Below, in pieces: positions 47,101 to 59,100 of a DNA stretch of 64,000 nt. Source of the DNA: Atriophallophorus winterbourni. Taxonomy: Eukaryota > Platyhelminthes > Trematoda > Plagiorchiida > Microphallidae. The notes beneath the pieces were generated by a model. It ran no database searches. It was given only the letters and a program-made list of their open reading frames with translations, and was not told the DNA's origin. Within the stretch, counting starts at the first letter, position 1. Each line of letters begins with the position of its first letter. The stretch lies in contig JACCGJ010003132.1 of NCBI GenBank assembly GCA_013407085.1, forward strand, positions 24,028 through 88,027. The letters are read 5' to 3'. Made by a program: the position numbers and the translations under genes.

Positions 47101-50100
47101 ACTTCTTTTGAGTTTGTGTAGTTATAGTGAGTTCAAATTTTTATAGTTCATTAAAATCAATACGTTTAAATATCGAAGGAAGTCTGTGATATGTTCGTGT
47201 CAGTGCTAAGGTTTGGCTATGCTAAACCCATTCACCTTTAATATCAAACTTCATGTTATTTCTACCGAAGTGCATACTGCATAAATAAAATCGTACCATG
47301 ATTGCTGGCAACTAGTCAAATTGTCAATGACTAATGAATTCAAGCATTAAGTTGCCATTATTGTGGAATGCTTGATTCAGCTTGTTGTGTACGTGCTTGA
47401 GATGTAGAGGCCTTCTCCGAAGGCGAAGTTATAAATCATGCTTTGACAATTGTGCCAACAGTTTTTAATGCTGCGTGGATCCTGGTGATACTAACTGTAC
47501 ATGTTCAATTCAATTCAATTCAATTCAATTTAATGGTCTAAAAAGCATAGCTTTACAAAAACCACAGAATAATATGCGAATTACAAATAACAAAGGTAGT
47601 ACAACGGGGTTTGTTTGCCTACTGATCAGTTCAGGAATCACGTAAAAATACATAGGGTCAGAAATTGTTTTCAACCGTTTGATATGGTAAATATGTATAG
47701 TTTACTTCGATGCATGGGTTCAAAGCTTTATGATGCAGAATATATTGTTTCAATGTTTGGATTGGTCGACATGAAGTTGTCCAAGTTCGAACAATGCCTA
47801 GCCGAGAATCTAAAGTCGTTCGAATACTGTTGATTTGATTACGTGGTTCTTCCACATATATGTCGGATATGTCTGATGCTTGATAATTTGTTTGATCAAA
47901 TCTGACCGTGCTGACTTCACAAAGAGTTGAATTCAAAATTCAGGCGTTGAAAAACAGATGCGCTCTCGCCAATGCATCCAGGTCTTTATGATGCATCCAG
48001 GTGGATCTTTGGATCAAAGCACTAGTTGGCATTTCACACTAACAATAAAATGTTCCAAAAAATGAGGCGTGTGTGGAAATCTAAACTTTTGAGGACAGTA
48101 TTTTCAGACTATTAATTATTAGTAACTCTGTCTATATGAACACAGTACTGCAACTGACCGTGCTTCATTGATCAATTGCCTGAGCGTTACCTTGAAATCA
48201 TTCTAATCTCTTCAGTACTAATCCATCATTATATAGCTTTAAATTTGACCACTTTATTTGACACAATGGCACAAATGGGGTTTAAACTGAAAAAAGCATG
48301 ATCAACTGGGAAGAATCAATGGTAAATTTACCGGTGTTTATATAAAAAACTCAAGGAAAAAGTAATAAGTATAAAAAATTGTTTAACCAACAGTATTTTG
48401 AGAAAAGAACAACAAAACATCAAAACGTTTGACATACCTGGATAGATTGCTCCTCACTTGCTTTGAGACCTGCTTCAGTCAGCGTTCTGTAACAATGCAA
48501 ATGTTGAGCAAGTTATAGAGTTAATCATTTTGAGAGGTCGTATATTTCGAACATTTAACGTCATTGAACATAAGGCGCGGTGTAGATGTACAGCAAGTTA
48601 TTTTCGTCGAATCAAGTTACAATCACAAAAAGTCATATTCTTATCTGACCGAACAGCATCAACTAATTAAATCAATTAAAAATCTCTTGGTGATTAGCAT
48701 TACAATAGCGCAATTTATCATCTGTTAATTCCAAGCCCGTATTTTAATCAAATATAAGCACAAGCGATACAAAGTTTTGGAACTCATTAAATTTCAGATA
48801 TGAACGCTTCTCTTGCAACCTCTTTCGAGTGCTATCGATGAACGTCTATTACTGAGAGTATAATTTAAGCAGCAGTATGTTGATCAGTTTTTGAATTTCC
48901 AGCGAGGACGCCATTAAAATGTGCAATAGAAAACCTTAATAAGTTATTTCAAATTATACATGAATCTTACTGAAATACATTAAAGAAAGAATCATTGTTA
49001 ACCATATAGGTTAACACATAGACGCAAATTTCTACTCCGACTTCGTTTAAAGTTTGTCACAAGCGAACAAACCTCAATATTCAAAATTTCCCCATGTTAC
49101 GCATCTTACACCTACTGTTACATAAATCTCGTGCCTTTCATACACTTTTGAAGACTGGGTAGAATATGGCTTGAAAAATCCGTAGAAACTGGAGATTTTG
49201 AATATCATGTTTTTTCTCATGCAAGTTTTTGTAAGATAAAAGAGGTGTGCTCACAAAATAAAGAGAAATATTTTAGGAGTAAATTGTTTGTATTCGTGGA
49301 TTTTATAAGACGTTGTTGTTTTTAGCCACCTCCAGTCGATGTCGGCCATGGATATATAACACAAGCGCATGATTTGTCATGTTCCGCATATTTTCGGATG
49401 ACAGCCCGATTCTGGAGGAACAATCTCTCCCGTTGTGTTCGCAGCGATGGGCATTACTCGGTCGCTAGGCATCAGTTGCACGCCGGCGGCGTGATCTGCG
49501 TTCATCAGACAAGAGCTGTTTCTGTTCCTTACCAGCTTGCAGACGGCGCTTTACACAATACCTCCAAAGGAAGCTGTCAAGAGGTAGTTTTTTTCCAACT
49601 CGCGTGGTCCATGTCAACTGCTTCCATATATCTTTTGCAAACGTCTTTGTACCGCAAGTGCGGTTTGCCCAATGGTCGACTTCCTGATTGCAACTCTCCA
49701 TTGAGTAGATTTTATGGAATACAACATTTTCCATTTTGTAAACGTGACCAATCCACAGTAGGCGGCGCTGTCGTAGTAGGGTGAACATGCTCCGTAGACC
49801 AGCTTTTGAAAGCACTTCAGAATTAGTCACTTTGTCCATCCACGATATGTTCAAGATACGATGGATGATTAGTAGATGGAAAGCATTCAGCTTCCGTTCG
49901 TGTCTTGCGTGAATGTCCAGCTCTCACTACCGTAAAGTAAAGCATGTTGTACGCACGCACGGTATACCATCATCTTTGTCTTTGTCATATTTACAGTCAA
50001 CATGAGGTTGCTCCAGACACGATAGTTTAATCGATACAAAATGACAGCTGCTCTGCAAATCCGCTTATCAATATTCCAGTCTAGCGAGAGGTTAACCGCA

Positions 50101-53100
50101 ATGGTTGAACCGAGATATGTGGAATGATCTACTAGTTCAAGCTGACAGTTTTCAACAGTAATGATTTTAGGCGATACAATCTATTGACGAAGAACTTTGG
50201 TCTTGCTCATACTGATTTTCCGCCAAAATCTGTACATGCCGAAGAAAATCAGTCCATTATCGACCGGAAGTGTTCTTGGGAGTGAGCAGTAATGGCTGCA
50301 TCGTCAACAAATAACAGGTCACGTATTAACACATCCCGCGCTTTGGTTTGTGCTAACAATAGGTTCAGGTTTCAAAGCTTGCCATCACTTCGCGTGCGTA
50401 AGTTAATACTTTTTGATCTCGTCCTAAAAGCTTGCTTAAGAATCGAAGCAAAGAAAACGTAGGAAAGCGTGCGAGCAAAAACATGCCCTCGCTTGACGCC
50501 GCGTCAAATTTATAATTCTTCTGAACTGTAACCGTTAAAATGAACTAAGCTCTTCATTCCACAGTGGAACAAAATAACGAGTTTGAGCAGTCTTTGGGGG
50601 CAGCCTATAAGATCAAGCATTTGAAAAGAACCTTCCTTCTTGCGTAGTTGCATGACTTCGTTAAATCAATAAAAACAGCGGCTAATGGCATAAGCTGTTC
50701 CGGACACTTTTCTTGAAGCAGTCTCAAGGCGAAGATCATGTCAGCGTTTGATCTTCATATGTGGAAGCCACATTGAGATTCGCAGTAATCACTATTTGCT
50801 AAAAGTTGTAACCGGACCAGTAGTGCTTTAACAAAAATTGGCCTACAACAGTCAACAGGGAGATTCCTTTGTAGTTGTTGCAGTCGACTGTATCACCCTT
50901 ATTCTTAAAAAGAATAATGATCGTCATCTCCCGCATCTTTTGTGGGAAGCACTCCTCTGCCAGCACTGAAAAAGCAAATGGTGACGAGGCTGTTTTACAG
51001 CATTTGATGATTTCTGGTGGAATTTCGTCTTCCCCATGGGTGTTCATAATTGTTAAGCGGTCGATTGCCATATTGAGCTCATCAACAGTGGGGGGAGTAT
51101 CTAGATGTTCAATGGTTGGCAACCACTCATTAATTCACTGAATTACTCAAAAGGGATAAGCAGATTAAAATGAACATGAATGATAAAAAGTTGTCGGATA
51201 TTCTATACAAGATGCGACCTTAGGAGATTTTATTGTTACGTTTTTGTGTCCGTTAAGTACTGTTTAAATAAAAAAGCATAAATCCCTGACGCTGAAATAG
51301 ATTATCTTTGTTTTATATTTAGCAAAATGCATTTGCGCTTGGCTGAATACGTATATTTTAATCATGTTGGTTATAAAATATTTACAACAACGAAAGTTTT
51401 ATGCCAAGTGTGTTCACTCTTCGAATAAATTGACCTATTAATAGATATCAGTCCAATATGAGTACTTGGGTTGTAGCATATCTCCGGTGACTTTTGCACA
51501 AAGCGGTACATGTAATGGGTTCTTACAATGATCATGGTGCTAGATTGTTATCGTAATGTTTTTATCTAATGTGGATAAACGTTTTAAAACTAAAAACCGT
51601 TATGAGGCACAATTTTTCTAATTTGGTCAACGAATAACTTGACAGAGCGGGTGGTAAAGAGTGCAGTACCGCAGTCGCCAAATGAGAAGTGTATTGAATG
51701 AACAATGTATTGTTGCGCTCTTTCATACCACATTCTTTTTCTGAGTGTTTTACTTAATCAGGCGAAGAGAGTAAGATTTAGATCAATGAGCCTACTGAAC
51801 GGATATTAAGCACACATTAAATATGCAGCATTTAAAATTAGATTACGGGAGAGTTTTGATGACATTCTGCGTTCAAAAAGATAAAATGCTGTGGCCCTAA
51901 ACTTAATCTTTTTGTATCTGCGTGATATAAACGTAAATGCTGAATTTTGTTGTGAAATTTTAACGTGTGGAATGTGAGCAGCATTAAAGTTAGGAGGTAG
52001 AACATGTGTTCTACTGTAACCGATAGCTAGAAGGATAAGCAATGACAATCATTAAAAGTGATTCAATTCAAGGTAATTCAAGGTTTTAATGGTCTAAAAA
52101 GCAGCATGCTTAACAACAACCATGTGATGGTGAAAATTAAAATTTAAGTGTATAAACAATATAAGGAAATAGATTAAACAGTATATAAATGTTCTGGAAA
52201 CGAATAATGCAATAAAAATAAAAGTAATATGTATTCCTGTTTAAATTTCTCAATACCAATATTTGCTGCCATTTGCTTTACTGGTTTTAATTTTCCCACT
52301 AATCATGTGATAGAACATTCGTGCCATTTTCTCCACAATCATATATTTATACAGCGATCGATTGGAATATGTTTGGGACCGATCGTGTATTCATAATTCA
52401 CATCAATCCCTTATTCGTGATTCCGCCTTGGCGGAGCAGGTTTTAGATACGGGTCACAGCGTCGATTTAGACAATGTGGCAATATTGAGACGCGTTATTA
52501 AACCGTATATCGAACGCCTACATGCGGAGGCGGTCGAAATTGCCAAGGCAGGTCGACTGGCGGTCAATAAGGTGGATGGGGCAGAAATCTCCACAATCTG
52601 GCGCTCGGCACTGATGCGGAAGTAAATAATTTTTATTCACCTTATACCTACTAGTTAATTAATTTTTTCCTTCAAAAATAGCCTTAGCCCCGTTAGTTAT
52701 GTACTTTTACGTATGTGGGCAGCTGTGTCAACTGACCTTGACCGTGTTCACTTGTATCAGATTGTTTTGGATAAACATTGTGAGGAAAATGGACCACTGA
52801 TCCTGGCCATTCCCACTGTAGGCGTACTATAGGCTGTTTAGCGGCAAGGTCAAATAAGTGATGGTGGGTTGACTACTACTTAATCATGTTCCCTGTCCTG
52901 ACTATCACCATTGGTCTGACGAAGCATCTGTGTCAGAAGCGAAACGTTACCCATAAACTACTCTAACCGATTGCGCACAAATTCCTTTGCATATATTTAT
53001 ACGTTCATCAGCCGAGTTTCCGTTGGCCAATTTTTGTACGCCGAAGCAATAGGCTCTACAAACGTGCCTAATATAATTTTATTGCCTGTATCGACTTTAT

Positions 53101-56100
53101 GTTAAATTACGCAAAAGGAATTTTGTAACCAATCATGTGACGCAATTGCGCATAATTCATGCCCTTATATTCACGCTTAATTATTGATCGACGGATCCGC
53201 TATTTAGATCTTAAGATGGATTCGATTTTTGAGTATATCTCGAGCGTTGTTAGCTGATATTTCAAGTAACAATTAATAGTTCTGGTTAATGATGACAAGT
53301 GTAGTTAATGCGACGATTCTAAATCATTTATTGAGCTTGCCACAGATATTATAAATCTTGTATTTATTTTTGTATAGTTTTTGAGAATAGACTCTACTAT
53401 GTTATATGAATTATATCTTCAAGAGTTATGATTATATGATTAATGAATAATTAGAACAATTCCAATTGTAGACACCAATATATCGACCAATCAACACTGC
53501 ACACGAGTACACATTCAAACCAATCAGTGCACGGAATCGATGCTTCAGCTAATCCAATGAGATTACTTACTTGTAAATGGGTAATTTATGCTTTAGAGTG
53601 AGGCTGACATTAAAATATTCCAACTCGTTCGAAATCAGCTCATCTTCAATGGCACAAGTGCCGTGTTTTTTCCATTCGTGCTTCCTGGAATTGAACATAA
53701 ACAAATAAAAGTTAAACATCAAGCCACCGTTTGATAGAGTTCGCACAACGAACCTCGATGTTGAAACACAAAATCACACAGTGCTTCTTGGTCAAGCACT
53801 CAAGGCGATCATGCATGACCAATGTGCTGACATCCCACACACTTACAAACCATAACAGTTTTCTGGCTGTTTGCCGTCATCAAGTGGAGACAGTATGAAT
53901 AGTTTCAGTGAAATTGGTAGAAGTAGTAAAGTGGTAAACAATGTTAGACTTTGGATAATAAACCAAATTCATGCGATTAATTTGAACAACACGCCAATTG
54001 CGTATCAGTGTGATTGAACAGGTTGTTCCCGCAAAAATTAGCCAAAAGCAGAATTCAAAATTCGAGGTTTGCTAACTATTTTAATGCTGGTGTAAGTCAT
54101 GATGATCCTGATAGTACCTGATGAGTGTAAACAACATGAAACCTGTTGTAGCGTGCTGAAGGAAAATATGAACACATATCAACTGACCAATATATTTTTG
54201 TGCTCACATTCCCATCCCTTACACACCACTACCTGTTTCTGGCTGTTTGCCGTCTTCAGATGGATACAGTAAGATCAGGTTCAGTGAGCCCTGGAAAAGT
54301 GGTATACCGTTAAACAAAAGATTACTTTTATGCCACTGCTATATAGGTTTCATGCTAAGAACCAACGTGTTCAAATACAGAATCACAAAGTGATTCTTTG
54401 TCAACTGAGTTCAATAATTAGGAAGCAAGCAATCGATAATGTCAATTTTATTTATGATACGCAGTTAGTCTGGAAAAGGTAATTAAATATTTTACATTTT
54501 CAGTCAAAGTTTGTGTAATACATAGAAGGGTTCTATAAAATTGTTTATTGGAAGAAGACGGTATAATCAAAGCATTATACATTTAAAATTCCTGTGGGCA
54601 ACCTTTATATGCTGATCGGAATGGTGAATGATTAATAGTTATTTTAAACAAACAAATATTGTTTACGTCTAGCATTGTATCAATGCCCAATGAACCAGAT
54701 TTTAGTGTCTTCACATAAAAACGGCAAACAGACAGAAAACAGACGCGGTGAATCAATAATGGGATGTGATCAAAACTCTAAATCGGTTAAAGTTAATTTT
54801 TTCTAGCGTTTAACGTGGAATGGATTTTGTGAGGGCCCCAATAAAAAGTGATATTCAAGTATAAATTCAATTTTAATTGGATTATCGTGATTATGCAAAA
54901 CCTCTTATCTCGCAACGTAAAACCGAAAAATCGAAAGTCGAGCTGGCGCAATTGCGGTAAAACGACGTTCACTACACGGATTGGAAAGCGCTTCACATTG
55001 ACCGTATGAGTTAGGAAGAAGAAATTGCTTTGGACACCTCACTTTTAGAGCACTGCGTAAAGCGTTTTTTTCCATGCTAGAAAATAAAAGATATTGCTTT
55101 CGGCCACTTTGCATGCAAATTTCTCCGATCTTCCTCTCAGTGACTAGGTTGACTAGATTGACTGTGTACGCTGCAGGAGAGTTTCTTAGTGCCGCATCTC
55201 AATATCTACTCATCTGAAACGCTGTGCATGAAATCGTCGTGTTCGCGATGGACATCCATAGCTGACATCGACCAAACACGACCAACACCACCAAAACGAC
55301 GATGTTTTTGAATTAACAGCCTTAATTCGAGACTATGTTCATTAAACAATGAGGCTTTATCGAGCAATCGAAGGACGTCCATTCACAACATGTCATCGGT
55401 ACCACTAAACGCATCTCGCTCATTTAAATTGATCTTTACTCGACTTGCATGCAACTGCCAAAATTTGTGTATTTCATAAATAAAAGTATTCCAGATTGTT
55501 TTTTCCGAATTCAGCCTTAAAGCAAAATAATTTCAGACAAATTTTGAACACGTAGTTTACTTACCAAAGCCAGTGAGGTTCATCGTGTCGCACGACATTT
55601 GGCCATTCCAGGTTTAGTTGATCGATAATTGGCTAAATTGTGATGAGGTGTACGTGAGTATTAGTGGACAATTGTTCAACAATATTAAAAGGAATCTGAT
55701 TGACTCAAACAAATTGAAATAGTTTACACAAACCTCTAAGTTTTTCTCACTATATGCCGGAGCGGGCCCACAATCATGCGGCTGACTACCTCGCCTCACA
55801 TTTGGCCTGAAATATGTAAAAATCACACAGTGAGTCATGGGCGTTTTTAACTATCGTATCCAGAAAACACGTCATGAGAATGGACCTAACAATTCACACA
55901 TCACACGTTTCAAAAATTTAGTAAATTATAAATGAATAGCGTTGTTAAAGATTCTTCTAAGGGTGCAAACACAATAAAAAGCAAATGGATTTATTCGTAC
56001 ACATGCTATCTAAATGATATGATTGCTACAAACACACGAAGTTCACAAACAAAATTTATAAAGTTAAAATGCTGTATTGATTGTAATAAGCTTTCAAATA

Positions 56101-59100
56101 GCGAGACTCGTCCACATATTGAGGCTTCTTCGGGTCTATCATCAAAATCACAATGCATTTAGTGTCAGGATGGCACTCAACGAACGTTCGACATAACATC
56201 TCACACCAGTTTCCATATAATTTTTTACTTCTCACATACAATTGTCCGGATCACCGCGGAAAATGACTCTAAGTTTAGGATTTTCGAAGTACATTACAAA
56301 TTTGAGTAGATCTTCCGGAACGTAGACGTTGAACTTGTTTAAACCGTAAATTAATTCGGATTAGCATTTGCGCGATTTGCTCACAACGGCAGTTAAATTG
56401 CTGTAACCATGTCGCAAAGTAAGTTTGGTGCTGGATTGGTTCACACTTGAAACCTGTTATTTTAGCTCATGCTCAAGGTTAAATAAATTTCCACCAAAAT
56501 CAGCCAGTGATATATTTTCAAACAGTCACATGAAACTAACAAAATCTAACATTTCCAGCTTCATGAACACGATGCTATACGAGATATCACTTGATGAACA
56601 AGATTTAAAGTACATCAATCGGCATGTGTTCTCAATTACATTTTACTATTAGCAAATTTGTGTTTCCTAATGCATAAAATCTTCAGAAAATTTTTAAAAA
56701 AGAACTCAGCAACCAACGGTGTTAGAATGATTATAGTTTCGATTGACTAAGTACTAATTATAATAAATTTGGGTCGGTTTCTCATATTTTACACAGTCCA
56801 TATTTTGAACATTGTTCCTTACTATCACACAAAGCTTCAATTATTGAGGATTGCATATCACTGAATGTTAGGCATTCCCAGAAAATTATTATATGTGCAT
56901 GCGCAACAAATATCAATGGTGGCTAGCTTCGAACATTCGTCAACCATTTTTGTTGTTGTTGGCCTCCGTCGGTCGATGTCGACCATGGATGTACATCACA
57001 TCGCATGAATTTCATGTTTTGCAGCTTTTTGAATGACTAAACAGTCCGATTCGGGAGGAACGATCTCTCCCACAGCGCTTGCAACGATAGTCAGAGCTCT
57101 GTTGTATTGCATCAGTTGCACGCCGGCGGCGTGATCTGCGTTCAGCAGACAAGAGCTGTATTTGCTCCTCCCCGGCTTGCAGACGACGCTTTACACAATG
57201 CCTCCAAAGTGAGCGGCCAAGAGCAAGTTCTTCCATTTACCAGTTCAACGGAGATACAAATTATGCATCAACATATATTGTGTCCTTCCGTGACCTGAGA
57301 ACTTCTGTGTAGTTTAATAGGTGTGCTTCAGAATATTTTGAACATCGCCGAGGCGTCAAACAAGGATGTGTTCTAGCTTCATGTCATTTTCTTTGAGTAT
57401 TTTGATAAGCACAATTTTATAATTATGCAATGGAGGGTTGCTCGATCTAAATTTTTCGAAAATCGATATATCCTAATTCGTAAAGATAGAGAAAAGGTAG
57501 AAGAAAAGTGTAGCAAATAGGTAGGGATATAGAACTAAAGAAAAGGAGAGGAATATAATGTGAGAGAGATGGAATTGTAAACAATGGCGATACTTAAAAA
57601 GAAAAATTCTGGAAAATCATTTAAATCTTGATGTGATGAAGCAAAACAAAATCTTTTTAATGATATTTCGCGCAGCTGTTTCGAAAATTTTAGGATAGTA
57701 TACATTATAATTAATATATTGATATAAGTGAAGTTTAAAAGTAGAGAAATTAATAAATAACAATATCTCGATTAGCAATTAATTAATTCCTATTTATTTT
57801 ATTTTCACATTATAAATACATAGTTTATAATATCAGCTGCATAAGCAAATCAATTATTATTTATAAATACAGCTATTGCAGTATACGGAATTTTATGAAA
57901 AAAGATAACTCACCAAAGCCCGTGAAGAGTAAATTCGACGTATTTTGGATATTTCACGCACTAATTGATTGAAGAAAACTGATTAAGTCAAATGTTGATA
58001 CAATTTTTAAACAAAAATGTTGATATATTTGTTTGAAACAGTAATCATAAATTAGGCTCCCAAAGAAAATGAACCATAAGTACTACGGTAAAGTCTGCTC
58101 ATTAAATCGTAAAAATGGCATATATTCAACCCACATAATTTTTACATCTGTAAAGAGCATCTGATCCAGGTGCAGTATTTTGGGTGTTATAAGTAAATGT
58201 TTATGGATGGTAAGTAAACATTGTAACAATGTAAAATAATTAGAGAATTTGAATACGAATGCAATACAATCGATTTTAACATTTGTCTACATTTGGACAA
58301 CATCGATCATCGTTGAAACGTCTTTGGTAAGGGTTTCTGTGCGAATAAATATTGCTATTTATACATCAGTCACGTCTGTCTCCTATGATGATTTAAGGGT
58401 TGGTCTCATCTAGAATGTCTAATGTTTCATGACAAGTAATAAAAATGACGAGTATGCTAAAAGGTTGTATTGAAATTCTTCTCTCATCGAAGTGCTATAA
58501 TACCGCCCGTAATATTAAACCATGAAAATATACATGCAAGTTTTATGACTTTAGATTCGTGAGCAACGATATTCACATTTGTCGCTCCACAGTAATATGA
58601 AATCTGGTTTATAGGTCAATTCTTTCTATGGAACCAGTTAAAATGACCCCAATGCACAATACGATCGAAATTCTGAAGATCAGATACAATTTAATATACA
58701 TATGATTTGTGAAAAGCATATCTGATTTATTTCACAATTTTCACTGACTCAATAATTTTCTAATTTCCGATGAAAAATAAATTTAAAAAAGGCAGCAACC
58801 GCACTGTTCAGAATTTCTTAAAAAGCTTTCCGATATTTGGAGAAAGATGTTGTGACTCAGCGTTGAACTGTTTGACATAGCAAAAAATCTTCGACAAACG
58901 TTTTAAAAGCAACACTAAAGTTAGCGAGGTAAACACAATTTTTTCGCGATTTCAAAAGGAGACGGCTAAAAATCAATAAGCAAATTTAAGTTATTTCACA
59001 CTTGTAAAAATTGAATGAAAGCTTGTCATTTTTATTAATAATCCGGATCTGTGGATTTCCACAGATTTTTATTCAAATAACGATGAAAAGTCATTAATAG

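Larger units (their letters stand above)
53690..54430 (-). repeat. Head-to-tail pair of hammerhead-bearing repeats, about 376 bp apart
   Basis: Two copies of a minus-strand unit with TTCACTGAA / CTCACTGAACC, an ACTGT(A/C)TCCA stem arm, the core, and GGGATG(T/G)... arms. Cleavage-type positions are 54219/54220 and 53843/53844. A further shared block (GAATCACTTTGTGATTCTG versus AGCACTGTGTGATTTTGTG) lies outside each motif. It sits in RNase T2 intron 4, close to exon 5. Confidence 0.55.

Noticed and set aside
56400..56420. ACCATGTCGCAAA followed by GTAAGT, a possible tiny first exon
   Set aside because: No continuation exon found; common by chance.
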